A DNA stretch of 64,000 bases from Datnioides undecimradiatus (lineage: Eukaryota > Chordata > Actinopteri > Lobotiformes > Datnioididae), in assembly GCA_008933995.1 (NCBI GenBank), contig WARS01000030.1, positions 2,807,501-2,871,500 on the forward strand. Direction: 5' to 3'. Positions within the stretch are counted from its first letter, which is position 1; each line of letters opens with the position of its first letter. The position numbers and the translations under genes were made by a program. Positions 37,241 to 51,160 of the stretch are shown piece by piece. The notes below the pieces were generated by a model. That model saw only the letters and a list, made by a program, of their open reading frames with translations, was not told where the DNA came from and did no database searches.

Positions 37241-40200
37241 TGTGGCTTAGAGACATCAACAAAGACAGAAAGAAGGAAAGTGTGTGTGTGTGTGTGAGAG
37301 AGAGAGAAAGAGAATTACGGACAGAATCTTAGACCTTGCTCTCCCATCGCCAACTGTCACTTCAGTCTTCATTCCCTTCCTCCCTCGCCTCCAGCTCTCG
37401 TCTGTCTTCCTCACTCCATTCCTCACAAGACCTAATGAATTTACAAAAATCTCGAATTCCGCTGTCATTTCCTGTTTAATCCCCATCATCTTCAACCCTG
37501 ATTGCGGAGTGAAAAGCACCCTTTTCCTGCTGTATTTTCCTGCCTTTTCTTTGTACACTGGTTAAATTTATTTCTGCTGGTCCAGATGGTTGGAGGATGG
37601 ACCCGTCAACGTAAATCTCGTGACACACAAGGCGCTCGCTTCCTGCTACCGCTTGGCTCGGCTGGTAGCCTTCTGCCAGGACTCTTTCCGTCCAAACTTA
37701 ATTCCCCTGCTCGTTCACAGCGTTCAAAGGGAGCCCCCTTCTCCTTAATCTTCCTGCGTTGTCTTTGACCGCCCTGGAAGCGTCCACTTCCACTGAGCGG
37801 ACGAGCAGATGGTGCCCTGGCCTTAGTTCTTACTGGATGCATAGCTGTCTCTTTGTTTGTACTCCTTAGTTACTTCCTTTAAAGTGTCTGCTGTCTGGGT
37901 GTATGCATGGGGATGTGGAGTAGGAGGTTTTGGTTATTTGTCTACTGCGCGCTGTATTCATATGTCTGGCTGTGCAGACCACTGCTGCTCCATCACCATT
38001 AAAGCCAAATGGAGGAGGAGCTCGCAGAAGCCTGGCCTCTGATCAAAGTTTAACATTGGCAAGCCTTTTAATGGCAGCCTGTGACTTTTCAACCAAGATT
38101 TGTAAGATATCTTGACTGTTACTTATAAAATACTTTTTTTTATTTGTTTGGTGTAAAGAAATTCTCAAAAATATATCCACCACAGTTTTCCAGACTTCAC
38201 TGTTTTGACCCATTGCTGAAAAAATGACTTAAAATTCAATGTACAGTCTCACTCTTACTCTTATTTAATGTGTTTGAATCACATTCAACGCACAACTGAC
38301 CGACATCCAACCCTGATTTGAGCGGAGCTGTGTTGGTTAGTTCTAAAAAGGTTCAAACAGTACAACTTAACGGGAACAGACAGGGTTCAGACTCTGGCTG
38401 CCAAACCAAACAACAGACAAGTTTAGTTTCTGCCTGTTATCAAATCATCCAAATTACTGGAGAAAGATGCAGGATTACAGACACACAGCAGCAGAGAGAA
38501 TATGAGCGAGTATAGATCATTAAAATATGCCTTAGGAATCACCTTGGGACATCTTTACATAAAGTTATTGAACACATATCGGGTGTCGCAGGTCATAATG
38601 TCATTCTTTTACAAAACAGTAAGAAATGTCCTCCACAGTTTCTCAACATGATGTCCCCAGATGTCTTGTTTTGTCCAATCAACAGCCTAAAATTCATTGA
38701 TGCTAATCATTTAACAGACGCACGGTCTTAGGACTTTCAATGCACCACTTCAGCGTGCAGCTGTATTCTTGCTGTTTGAATCAGGTTCTGTAGATGCTGT
38801 TTGGCTGGAACGTACGGTGACTTTGATGCGTAAACAACGCTAACATCATGCGCTGTAATTACGCGTACACATGTATTTTGCAACATGTTGTAGTTGAACT
38901 GTATTGTTGTGTACCCCACAGAAACGCAGCACTCACAGTGGTGTAAAGTGAGTGACTCAGGTCTGTAAATACTGCCACATATATTATTATGATATCATAT
39001 TGCCTCTGCCCTCTAGATTGTCAGTAAAGTCTCAACCAGGTGCTCCACACAACCACTTATCACAGGTGAAACTAAACCGTTTCCATCTCTCTCTCTCTCT
39101 GATCTTATGTAAGAAACATATTGAGTTGCCAGTCAGCCAGTTTAGTTAACAGCAGTGCTCAGCAACCGTGTTGATTGCCTCTGGGGCGAGAGGCCAACAA
39201 ACAGATGTGAACCGAGAGAGGGAGGAGAGGGAGAGAGAGAGAGAGAGAGAGAGCCATGAGGGCAGGTGAGGGGGGAAAGAGTCAGACATGATTTCTGTTT
39301 CTGATTTCACCCCCCAACTGACCAACTGAATGAGAGGGAGTAAAAAAAATAAATTACAAGCATCCGTACGGTGCCGAGGCAGCGCCCAGCGTCAGCTTAA
39401 CAGCAGCAACTGTGGCGAACGTACAATTAAGGGACAAGGGCCACGAATGCCAAACACGTCCACTGCTGGGCACTCTTTAAAAGGTAACCCACCACCAACC
39501 AACCCCCTCCCATCCCTTGTACGCTCACACACACACACACTCACTCATAGCAAGGGAAAAAAAAGGAGTCCATTGTGTTTCGGACCTTTAGATTTCATTT
39601 GGAAAAACCACTCAGGCTGAAAATTTCGTTTTTCTGATTCTCTTCCTCTCCGCTTCTTTTTCTGGTTTTAATGGGTCTCCCTCCCTCCGACTCCAGAAAA
39701 AAAATACAAGCAAGTTAGAAAAAAGGGGGACGTCACACTCTTCCTCTCTCGTCCTCTGAAGTCAGTGAAATTATGGACAGGGCTCTGACATTGTGTCCAC
39801 ACAACGGGGCTCTTAAATCTCCCCCGGTTTCTTTTAGTATTATTATCATTTTCAACGGTTTCCAATTGAACTCTTTTCAAAGGCCTTTTCAGAACCATAT
39901 TTAGGTAATTTGTTGCGCTTGAACCCAACCTGCTCTCTGGCTCTGTGTGTGTATGTGAGTGTTGAATGGCAGCTATAAGCCTGGGACAAGGGGGGGTCTG
40001 CTTTTCTCAGGGCCGGGCAGCCCTCTCCTGCCTGGTTACACACCTCCTCTGTGTTATTTATCACTTCTTCCTCCTCTCTGTCTGTTCCTTCCCATCTTTA
40101 GCCCCTTTCAGACATGGAATCTGCAACATTGCTGGGTTCATCTGGCTCCTAGCATAATATCTTTTTCCGCAACACGATGGGAAAGTTTCATGTTGACTGT

Positions 40201-42085
40201 TGGTCAGACATAACTGATCCAGGTGCAGCACTGCTGGAGAACAGCTGTTATTAGGAAAATAGTGTCATCAAGGAAGAAGAGCAATGACACCGGCTGCCTC
40301 AGCAGTGAACTCTAAAACTTTTGGATGTTGACTGCTTTCCCTCACAGCTTGTTGCTGACCTGCAGGGGGAAGCTCCCCCTCACTCCAGTAACCCCACAAG
40401 TAGTTTTCTCTAAAGTTTTAGACACAGTATTAGATAAGTATTTGATCATTTTACTAGATATGACATCAAATCCTGCTGTTTTATTGTTTAAACAGTCCTA
40501 CAGCGATCAAAGTCTTTACAGTTTAAAATGAATATTTAAAGTTTTGTCACTCTTTATTCCTCATTCCTAATTCCTGTTTTGCATATGCTGTTGATTTTGA
40601 GTTTGAGCCAACTGCTGTATTTGCCTTATTTTAAGCTTTTTGCAGTTAAATAAGGTGAAGAATTTGTGGCTGGTTGGACTTTTTGTTTTGCGTCCTCACA
40701 CTTCAGGGACAAACAACTTTAAAGCTGCATAGTATTTTTTTATTGGGGGGTTTTTTTGCCATTAGGGGGCAGCGAAACTGTAATCACTGCTCTGACCTAA
40801 CTGTAGTATGCTAGCATAAACAGAGTGCCGTTAGCATAATCCAGCTCATTAGCCACATAAATGCTCTTAAGTGGTCACTAGTGAGGCACAAAAACATCAA
40901 AGTTGTGGGCTGTAAAACCAAAACAATAAGCTGAAAGACACTAAAATGCTTTGTACAGCAGGATCGGGTGATAATGTTTGTGACTACACGATTCCTTTGA
41001 CTTTCCACAAATTTTAATTTGATCTATTGTTTATTTATTACAGCCTCAAAAAGTAACAAACTGTTGTTTAAACTTAAATTGATGCTTAAAATTGATCATT
41101 CACAATGGTTTTCTTTCCCGAAATTATTTGCAACCTTATAAATGAAAATCAAGGCTTAATTGAAAACTTATTTTGCATAATGTGCATGGATTTACATAAG
41201 GAACAATTCATTTTTTATTTTATAATGATGAATCCACAAATGTATTAACTGATAAGTCATTTAATTAAATGATTACCACAGATAACCCAGAAAAGGATCA
41301 ACAGTGCGCACCACAATTTCCCATAAGCCAACATCAATGCATGGTTTGTCTGACCAGTCAAAATCCAAACTTATACAGGCTACTGCCATGACTAACACAC
41401 AGGCACATATGAGAAGCTGTAATCTGAGAACGTTTGAGATGAATTTTAATTATTAAAATGTGATGCTTCGTATTCAGACTGGAAGAAGAGTTAAGGAAAT
41501 GTTGCTGGGTCCTCGGTATTTACACTGCGAGTGTGACTTTCACAGAGAGCCTGTTTTCAAACAGGACGCTGACATTCAAGAAGCTCTTGTCTGAAAGGAG
41601 CTTTTGCTTTTGAACATCGCCCTCGCACTCTGTCCAGAGAAAGTCAAGGGAAAGTCAGCCACCAGCCTCTGCTGTCTGGCTCGAAAATGACTTTAACAAC
41701 AAAGTAGACGAAGACTAAAATCTCACCTCAAGATCTTTAGTTACTGCTCTGGATCATGATCACATGATCTTTATCAGCAGGTGGAATTTTTCCCGTTTGC
41801 CATGGAAATATAAAATTCATTCACATTTTTTTCTTCTTACTTTTCACCATGTCGGCTTTAAGTTCTTGATTTTGAAAACAGCAGCACAAGTGCATGCATG
41901 AACTGTATACTTTTTCATGTGCTAGTATGTGCCGCATGGAGACAGATGATGGTTGGTTTATTTAAGCTTAGGTTTAAAGTTTTTTTGCATCCCACTTGTA
42001 GAGGATCTTTACGGATGCACATGCACAAGTATTGGCATACTGGACAGTAGCTCATTGCTTTAATGAATGAAGAAGACATGTTTCA

Positions 42086-42091
<6 letters not shown>

Positions 42092-42113
<22 letters not shown>
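42092..42113. repeat. (CT)n microsatellite
   Basis: 22 bases of CT inside a longer pyrimidine-rich segment. Confidence 0.9.
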
Positions 42114-42118
<5 letters not shown>

Positions 42119-45100
42119 GCTCTTCGCTCTTCCTCTCTTGTCACATTTCAAGCGCAACAGTGACTTCTGCCACGTGAGGCCAACTTCAGTCACATGTCCC
42201 CCCACTTTCATCCCCAGCAATGGTCCCATATGTTTGTCAAAATGTGTATGTTGTGTGCTTTTTCCGGCCCGATTTGTTCCCATGCCTTCTCTCCAATGAG
42301 CCCCGCTCTCCCCGGGGGTCCGAGCCGAAGCCTCACGCTATTTATACAGACCGAACAGCTGGGGCCCTCCCAGCCAAAGCAGTGAGGGATGGATAGAGAA
42401 ATTATCATGGAAACTTCAGGTTAAACCAAGCGTTGGAAATGTCTCTCTGTTCCCTCTTTTTTACTCTCTTGTCTTCCCCTCCGTCATTTCTTTCTCCCCT
42501 GGGTGTCCAGAGTGGCCAGGTCAGGTTGTGTTCAGCTCAGGTCAGCTGGCTCGCCGCACAAACAACACTCACTTATTTGAATCTTGTTCATCATCCTGTT
42601 TATAATCTCGTATTTATCTCTCTGTTCTTTTCTCTTTTTTATTCACTCTGCAACTGATGTTTTTTACCCCATTTTCCCTCTCTGAAACACACTTTCTTCT
42701 CCCACTTCCAATTAAAGAGCTGGCTGTTTAGGACTGAACGAGAAAGGTTGATTTTCCCTCCAACCGCGCCTCAACACATTCTGTCCTTTTGTTGCACCAG
42801 ACAAAGCCGACCTGCTGTTGCAAAACTGAGCTTTTTATGTTTCTTCCCTTTTCTGCTGGTCTATGGCTCCTGCGGTGCTTGTCCTGTATTGTGAATCTCA
42901 ACTCTGTGAAGTTCTCTCCTCGCTGCTTTTCCTTTCATTTATTTCATCCTGTCTTCACTTCGCTTTTCTTATCATGTCTTCTCTGGACGGCTCTGTGCTC
43001 TGCTCTCAGCCTTCCCTCATGTGAACCGCTCAGGAGGGAAGAGAAAGTCAGGCCTGTCGATACTTCCTTCAGTTCAAGGCCCCTCTCACAGTCAGACGTC
43101 CCATCACAGGCATGCTGAGCTAACGAGAGGTGAAAAGATATTAACCTAATTGCTGTAAGCGACAGATATATAGATCGAGGAGGATGTTATAAGCTCAGAC
43201 ATGACTGTTGGCTGCCTGTTAGATCAGCCTTCCAGCGTAGTAGCAGGTTGATGCATGGATATTAATGGACAAGAAGTCAAGTGTGAAGCCGCCAGCTTTA
43301 TATTTGGCCTGAAAATGTTGATTTACTTTGTTAGTTTACGCTCAAATCACCATTAACAAACAAGTTTTTTCAGGCACCTTAGAGTATCCTAACGCACAAA
43401 CATGGTCCACACAAGAATGTACCTACGTGATATCGCCTGGCCCAGCTCAACCATGGTGAACATATCTTGTCAGTCCTTCGGGGGTACTGACTGTAGCGCC
43501 CCCTTGCAGCAACGTTCAGACCACAACTCGCGCTTACGTTACGTTAGTGAAGTTCGTTATAGTTAGAGATGCTGCCTAGCTCCTCTGCAATGTACCGCGC
43601 TTCATTTCCATCTTCCTTTAATAAGGGTGAGGGCATCTCACACCTTGTTGTGTGCTGATTCTCATAGTTTGGGCCATTTTCCCTTGAGGTTTGACTACTC
43701 TAGTTTGAATTCACCTTTGTTTTTCATACTTTCAGCTCACCCAGTGACAACCAAAAATATTTTGAACTGTGTTTGCTTGACCTCGACTTTGGAGTTTGCT
43801 CTTTTTGTGTAGTGCCTTTCTTCTCTTGTGTTTGCTGCTGGTGGGTAGGTGGTCACACGTAAATCTTTGTTCTCTCTTTGTTCTCAAATTGGACCGTTAG
43901 TTGCGCAAGATACTTATTTGTTTGACTTTTGTGATGTAGTCTGAGCTGGATGATTGCACATTTGGTTTTCTTCATCTGAAAGGAATGATTCAAAAAGCTT
44001 TATTCAGATTAATTCAACAGCAAAAAGTCCTGTCAGATGGAGCCATTTCCAGTTTGTACTTGGTGGGCGAAACAAAAAAGAAGTTCTTATACGTCTAATA
44101 CAAGTAAACCCACAGTCCCACTCATACCTATAGGCATCACCTTCAGACTGTGGAAGGAACCACACACACAATAAACACAAGGAAACAGAGCATCAGCAAT
44201 GTTCCTGCTCAGACAACATAGTGTACAGTTTTGTAACTCCTCACAGAATATTAATTATGTTTCATTGGCCTTTTGGATCAAAAACTCTATCAATCCATAA
44301 AAGAAAACCATGGGAGAGATACGTCTTTCATGAGCATGGAGTGATATTTGAATTTATTTGTCAGCACAGATAAGAGTGTTTTGAAAGAGGAGCCAAAAAT
44401 ATGAGAGAGGAGATGAAATGAAAAGGATTCAAAGGAAAGATTATTTTCTTCTTCAGACTCATGTCTGATTGGTGCATCTTTCTGTCACCTTTTTCTTTGC
44501 TCAGCCACACCGCCACCCCATGTTATTCAAGAAGTCATCTGTCCCTAAAACACCTTTGTCCTTCTAAAAGGGTCCAAAAACAGCTTTCTTCCATCAAGGA
44601 CTTGAGAAGACTTCCAACTTGAGACTGTCTACTTTGTAGAAACCCTAAGTGTGGTCCCTAAGTAGTCTTATGTTATTGGAGTGTAGGGCACCTGAGGTCA
44701 GGCGCCAATCAGTTATTCTACAGATGAAAATACATACATCAGCTTGGATTTTGTATTTGTTTCATATCCCAGTTGAGATATCAGACTTTTTACTCCCTAC
44801 ACTTGTGACAGATGTGTGCTACTGTTAATGCAAACTGAACATTTCTTGCTCAACATTAAATCCCTTCTGCCTTTTATTGGGTAAATGGTAATGTGGCTTC
44901 AGTCCAATCGTTTCAGGCAAAGAGTCAATGGGAGTGACCAGTGTGGGACATGGGGCATGACAGCATTATTGGTCCAGAAACTGGAGATGTGGAACTAAAA
45001 GGAGGTACTTAGATTTGTTATCAGTGTAAACCTTTTACTTTACCATCCTGTTTCATTGACAGCTGCCTGTCACACAGTGAAAGAAAACCATTTGAGGCAA

Positions 45101-47190
45101 TTTCAGCAAATGCAGCATGCCAGTATGGCTTGAATAGCCAATCAAAAACATTGTCATTTTAAACCATCTTCTAGCTTGCTATCGTAATAAACCCCTACAT
45201 TATTATGTGATTGTCATGAGTTGGCCCTAACTAGAGCAATATGAAAATGACCTCTGGGAACAGGTCACACACTGATGCCCGGTTGAAGCCAACCAGTGAC
45301 AATTCAAACATTGTGGAACCAGTGCCAAACAGAAAAAAGAACACGAGGACATGAACCTAAAAATCAAACCAATAGTTATTAAACGAACAGGTACAATTAT
45401 ATTGCCACGTCATCCATCTCCATCATCTGTTTGCGTGGCTAAAACTCCAGGCTGCCTCCTAATTACTGCATGACGTGCCTGAAATCGTGCTGCAAGCACA
45501 TTTTATTACCTGCTTGATTTGAAAGTCTAGTTAAAAAGCTTAGTAAGGAAATGTGAGAGCCGGGCTACATTAATCTTCAAATTACTGCATATTTGTCACG
45601 GCCATCAGTGAGGATATTGGTTTGTCAGAGCAGGAGCTTAAAAGGGAAGTGGAAGTGAAAAGGAAGCCTCCCGAGCCTTTTTGTTTTATTCCCCACTGCC
45701 TTTTTAACGCTGTTGAAAGTCACCATCTGTTGTTTGTGCAGCATGTTTAGTGATGGAGTTTAGGATCAATGTCTGTGTTTGGCCTAAGGTTCAGCCGTAA
45801 TAGATGTTGGCATGTGTTTGGAAAAGCCTTGAGCAAACAGGAGATCCATTCTGACCTTATCAGTGTTCTGCTCCATGCTCCCTTCATCGTTTCTCTTCTG
45901 CTCTCTTGTCTGTCGACGTTGGCTTGTCCTAGCTCACCTGTGAAAGCCACTAGAACCAAGAACAAGCGGCTTCTGATCTATGATTAGCTGATCAAAGTTA
46001 AATTAACTGGCAAACTCTTTTTATAATTAAAGTGAAGATGAATTGAAAAATGCCCTCTTAACTGCTTTAGATCACATCCCTGATCATATCATGCACCTGT
46101 GTAATACATTCCAAATAAATCCACTTCTTCCTATTCTTATATCAATATTCCTTCCTGCAAAACGCAATATAACATGTGCTTGCATATGGGTGAACCAACC
46201 AGTTTCAACCAATAATATCATTACATCCATCCAACAATCATTCTTTACCTTTAAGCTGCACAAAGCAAAGATTTGTCAGTTAGCTCGCCTCTCCCTTGTC
46301 TTCTTCCACCTCCTGCACTTTGAGGGGTACTTGATGAAGCTGCAGGTCTTCGTCTTGAATATAGGTAATTCTGAATCACCGGTACTGTGGGTTACGATGT
46401 ACTCACTTTTCTTTTCCTCCATGCATCATGTCCCACTACATCAATGATTAATTGATTATTTGAAAAATTGATGGACTTAACAATTCATCACTTTTTGCTG
46501 ACAATGTCTTCAGTGACAAAGACTATACACACTTTAAGACAAGACCATTCGCTTCTTATCATTGATTCTTCACAGTACCTGACCATACTTCACATTCAAC
46601 ATCAACATGGTCTGATATATGCTCTCTTTTGTCATGAACACAGTGTGAAGGCCAAGCCAAATCAGGCACAATAACATCAGGCACAAACCGGCAAACGGCC
46701 TCAGACACGTACTTGATTCATTTTACTCCCCGAGCACCAACACGGGTGCAGTAAAGATGTGCTCGTATGCAATTGGTGGATGTTAAGGTGCTCTTAGTGT
46801 GAGCTGTGATAACACTTCAGACGCTTGCTTTCAGCATCATCAGTGGGATTCAGTATCTTTGAAAATGCTGCGAAAGTCCTCATCGCCAATTGCCGCTCCG
46901 TCACGGGTCGCTCTTTTGTTGTAGCAAGCACAGATTTAAGGAAACACGTGGAATTTGAACAAGTTGCTGTTATTATCGGCAGCAGCATCTGTGCTTCTCT
47001 AATTAGAGTTAAATGACCCAACATAATAGGGCAATTACTTAATGAAACAAGCCCCCCTCCCTGTCTACAAACAGCCAACTGCAGCCACAACAAGCATTTA
47101 TTTTAGGATTTGTTTGCACCCACCAAAATCATACTCAGTTTTCAGTGAATACTCCTCCACTTAATGCCTGCATGATTAAAGTGTAGTAAA

Positions 47191-47217
<27 letters not shown>
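47191..47217. repeat. (GT)n microsatellite
   Basis: 27 bases of GT. Confidence 0.95.
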
Positions 47218-47221
<4 letters not shown>

Positions 47222-49439
47222 CATGTGTGGGTGCACTTGTAAAGCCTTTCATTAGATTTGACCTAATCTGAGGCCAACAGACCCTCCTGAGGCAGAGCAA
47301 GTAAGATGCGGCTGGATCCCTGTGGAGGAACTAATGATCTACCATAGTTCACACATGTTCTCACACACACACTCACACACAATGTCTGTTTTATTGTAAT
47401 TTGGAGACGTAGCCCGAAAATAGCGCCTCATAGAAGTGACGACTGGCAACAATGACCTCATAGCGTAAAAATGTTCTCACTCTGAACGTTTAAAACGAAT
47501 GTGGTCTCACGAAGGCTGAAGTACAAGAAGGCACACAAACACACAAGCCCAACAGCCTCTTACTAAATAACGCATGTGTGAAACACGTTAGCGCGCATAT
47601 GGCATCTTATCACCCAAAATCACATTTACATCGTCTCCTTCTCTTTGTGAGAGACACCGACGACCGCACTGACAGACGGTTTCCAGTGAAATACAGTTTT
47701 CTAGTTCCAACTGGGTGTCTGTCCAGATCAGGAAAGATCAATGAGCCTTCTCTTCTTAATGATCGAGAACCTCAACTAAACAACAACAAACAACCCAATC
47801 TGACCAGTCATGTGTTGTTGGCACATCTGTCACAAGATCATTATAATATACATACGTTGGGTGAATGCGAAGGTGATGTGGCTTTTCCATAACTATAGCT
47901 CAACTGGTGCTTAATTTTTGAGTCCGATACCAATATTTGGACGTTTAAAAGATCAGATACCTTAAAATGTTTTTTAACACAAACTGTTTTCATACAGACC
48001 CCTCTCCCTTTCATTAGATTTTGATAGGATTGTGGCAAATCTGCAACAAACTGTGTAAAGGCTACACTGTTTCCGCCTCAATTGTTCTGGCATTTCTCCA
48101 CTGAAATCTCTCGTTACTCAGCAGCTGACATATACAGCCACAGAAAATATCTGCATTCAGCTAATATTGACTAAAATACCAAAATAGTGTTTCGATACAC
48201 ATCACCTAACTGGGTAAACGAAAATACCCAAAACAGGAGAGGGCGCAGCGGCTCCTCTTATGCAACAATTTGTCTGCTATAAATGTGTCAACACATCCGA
48301 CTATTTGTTGGGGGCACTTGTTTTCTTTGCCCTTGGTACTTCCTGCAGTGCACTGAACAGGGCGGGTATATGGTAATGATTCTTTTATTGGATCCCCTGT
48401 GAGATTCTAATCCTCTGAATTGATAGACAAATGAATAGCATCCTGTCTGCGTTGTTCGTCTCGTGTTAAACATAACTGGAGGGCCTCCACTCAAGCGGCA
48501 GCGGCCATTGTCCTCTGCCATCAAACACCCATTAGGCCGGGCGCCAGTTGCTTGTCAACTTTTGACGTTGCTCGCACCGCATCCAGTCAGAGAGTCGATG
48601 CTGAGTGACGCGTTGAAAGACGGCCTGTCTCGTTCCGCTGCATGAGTGATGTTTTTGTTGATCTCTCAATCACGCCTCCATTGTAGGCTCACTTTTACCT
48701 TTTTCTCTCATGCACTCACTGCCTCGCTTTCTCCCTGCTCTTTTTGTTGCGGGTAGCCATTAGCCATATGGTGGCAAACAGGCAAAACAATGTGTGCAGC
48801 AAAACAGAGGCTCAGGAGGGAAGCGCCTGAATTTGAAAGGGTGTAACTCTGTGAACATGTCGTGGACAGGGCAAAGGAGGAGGGCTATTGGCTCGGCTGG
48901 CCTCTCAGTGTGACACGACAGAGGGCGGGTGGGTTCGGGGGAGGGGGTGGGGGGGGGCAGCATTGGCAATGTCAGGGTGTAGAGACGGACGAGGATTTGG
49001 AAGAGTCAAGTGCCACTGAAAGGGAAGTTGTTGGTGGTCTGCAGAGTTGCAGCAGCTGCCTCTGAAAACAAACGGAAGAAATAAGAGAGACAGAGAGAAA
49101 GAAGTGTGGGGGGGACAGGGGAGTCCGGTGGAAGGCGTGCGGGCTCCTCACTTGTGGGCTCCTCAGTTTTTTTTGTCTTCTGGCTTTAATCTGTTGGGAG
49201 AAAGCGTGAGGGAGAGAGAGAGCTTGGCCGTAGCCCATGGGTGCTCCAGACCTCCCCCCACTTTACTCCGGCCAGCTTAACTAGAAGTTCAACACCCCCC
49301 TATCCCCTCCACCGCCACCACCGCCGCCACCACCATCGGTCCTCCTCTCTCCCGCTTACTTGCTCTGTATTCAGCCTAGGTGCTGGAGTGACAACGAGCC
49401 ATTCATTGTGGAGGTAGAGGGAAAAGACTGTGGATCTCT

Positions 49440-49689
49440 CCTGTGTCTCCTTCTTTTAGGGGTGGGGGGTAGTGGGAGTTGGGAAAAGGGGGGGAGGCGG
49501 ATAGCGGAGGAGAAGGAGGGAGGGCGCATATTCCTGAAATGGTGAAATACGACAGAAAAAGGGGGCAGAAAGAGAAAGTAAAAGAGTGAGAGGAGAAAGA
49601 GAGGGAGGGGTGAGTAAAAAGTAAGAGCGCAAAGGAGGGGAGGGATGGATGGAGGGGAGGCAGAGCTGGAATCACAGAAGGATGGGAGG

Positions 49690-49731
<42 letters not shown>

Positions 49732-49740
49732 AGAGAGAGT
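49440..49740. repeat. Long purine-rich tract with (GA)n, upstream of the 1b-like exon
   Basis: From about 49,440 the plus strand is overwhelmingly A/G, including (GA)n at 49693-49728 and 49731-49739. It ends 220 bp before the 1b-like ATG, so it falls in the expected promoter/5' UTR. Long polypurine tracts of this type can form triplex (H-)DNA and bind GAGA-type factors. Confidence 0.7.
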
Positions 49741-49959
49741 GGGCTACCATGCCGAATGAGCAAGAGAGGCGGAGAGGAAGCAGAGCTCCATCAGATGAAA
49801 TGAGGTGAAAGTAATTCAGGCATTAATCAAGCCAGGGCAAAAGGGAGGGTATACTGTGTTTTCTCCCCCCTCTTTCGCTGCGGAACTGAAAGGCAAGGTG
49901 TGAATGAAGGAGCCTACAGTGGCCAGCAGAGAAGCACCACTGGGTCACAGCATCAAATC

Positions 49960-50001
49960 ATGTCCGATTCGAACACCATTGCCGCTTCCACCGCAGACCA
50001 G
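49960..50001 (+). CDS. slc6a9: Candidate slc6a9 (GlyT1) alternative first coding exon, 1b-like (partial gene)
   Basis: The exon reads MSDSNTIAASTADQ (14 residues) and stops in phase 0 at donor gtcagt (50002). Human GlyT1b has a 15-residue first exon (MAAAHGPVAPSSPEQ from memory): similar length, small/polar composition with an alanine-rich middle, the same final Q, same phase. A second in-frame ATG at 49900 would add 20 residues (MNEGAYSGQQ...); the shorter form is preferred because it matches GlyT1b in length and has A at -3. Both starts are in one open frame. The exon lies 17.6 kb after the 1a-like exon, so two promoters would give two N-termini on a shared transporter body beyond 64,000. 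The next common exon (encoding the NWGNQIEF-type motif) was looked for by eye in 50,002-64,000 and not seen. Confidence 0.42.
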
Positions 50002-50437
50002 GTCAGTTCAAGCTGTCATATTGTTTTTCTGTTGTTGTTTTTTTTTTTTTTGTCTGTTTTGTTTACTCGCATCAGAAGTGAGCATGCTTGTTGTTTTTTC
50101 TTTATTAGTTGCGCCTCACACCGGCTTAAACATCTCGTTAGAAGACTTCGAAAACGAGACTTCTAGGAACAAGAAATGTGAACGTATCCCAAGTTCCGGT
50201 CAGATGTATATTATCTTTAGATCCTGATTCGGAAGTAGTTAGAGGAAGTTTCTAAGAGCAACCGAGTGAGTGTGTGTTTCTTGGACTATCAAAGCAACGA
50301 TTGTTTTGCCCGGAGCTGCCTGGACAACGGTACAGGGTCCTGAAAGAATTGAATTCATCAAGACGAGCTATTGTCTACGCCGCCTTATTTTTCGGTGATC
50401 ATTCAGGGGGTCGGTGACGACTCAATACCCCCCGCAC

Positions 50438-50517
50438 CACGTGAGGAGGGGGATGCAGCTCTTTAAAAACCAGACCACGTGTGGCGGCCCTGAAAAGTTT
50501 TTATAAGTAATTGCAGT
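50438..50517 (+). promoter_or_regulatory. Twin CACGTG E-boxes with TATA-like site just after the 1b-like exon
   Basis: CACGTG occurs at 50438-50443 and again at 50476-50481, followed by TATAAG at 50512-50517, all within 80 bp and about 440 bp after the 1b-like exon donor. This could be an internal promoter or enhancer of the same gene. No clear exon follows. Confidence 0.22.
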
Positions 50518-50642
50518 GGGAAGTCCGGGCAGCGCTGTGAGAGATGGGGTTGGTAAGGAAGTGGGCTGGTCCGCCGTGTGTGTGAAAGAGAGTGACAGAG
50601 TAGAAAAGCAGAAGTGTCCAGAAAGGGACGATATTTATGCCC

Positions 50643-50674
50643 CCTCCTCCTCCTCCTCCTCCTCCTCCTCCTCC
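50643..50674. repeat. (CCT)n trinucleotide repeat
   Basis: About ten CCT units shortly after the twin E-boxes. In one frame it would encode polyserine, but no real exon is supported. Confidence 0.9.
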
Positions 50675-51160
50675 GCCACCTCTTCCTACCCCCACAAGCC
50701 GCTTTAATCGCACACTTTGGCACATTCGCCATGACACTTCGCTCGGCTTTCTTTTGTCAACTGTCGACTGACTTTGAAACACTTAGAAACAATTAAATCC
50801 TCTGATCTGTTTAAGATAAGATGTACAGTCATTTCTATTACGGCAGGTAAAGACAAAAAGTGTGTGTGTGTCTTTGTCTGTGTGTGTGTGCATCCGACCT
50901 TGCTGCCGGCTTATGTTGTTAGCCAAGTCCTTGTCTCCTGTTTCCGATTGCTACTGTCAAGGCTGAGTCAGCTTGCTGTGGTTCTGTAGGCAAATACACA
51001 CACACACTCGCACGCACTGGCACACACATACGAGCACAGGCACAAAAGTTTGAGGCGCACACACGACGCACGCGCCAACACAACAGCTGCACGAACTGCA
51101 CGCACACAAAATTCAGGGATGGATGGTGGGTGGAAGGTTGAGGATATTTAGAGCTGCAAA

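Larger units (their letters stand above)
32409..49900. other. Probable first intron between the 1a-like and 1b-like exons
   Basis: No internal exon could be supported. It holds (CT)n at 35.7 and 42.1 kb, (GA)n at 39.23 kb, (GT)n at 47.2 kb and the GC-rich E-box/CCAAT/CRE patch at 37.2 kb. 48,460-49,400 rises in GC as it approaches the 1b-like exon. Confidence 0.45.

Noticed and set aside
46043-46447. 134-codon open frame on the plus strand
   Set aside because: Hydrophobic, low-complexity product with no motif and no exon borders; looks like random frame in AT-rich DNA.
50544-50552. ATGGGGTTG followed by gtaagg, another phase-0 mini-exon
   Set aside because: Three codons only; such ATG-plus-donor strings occur often by chance and nothing else supports it.
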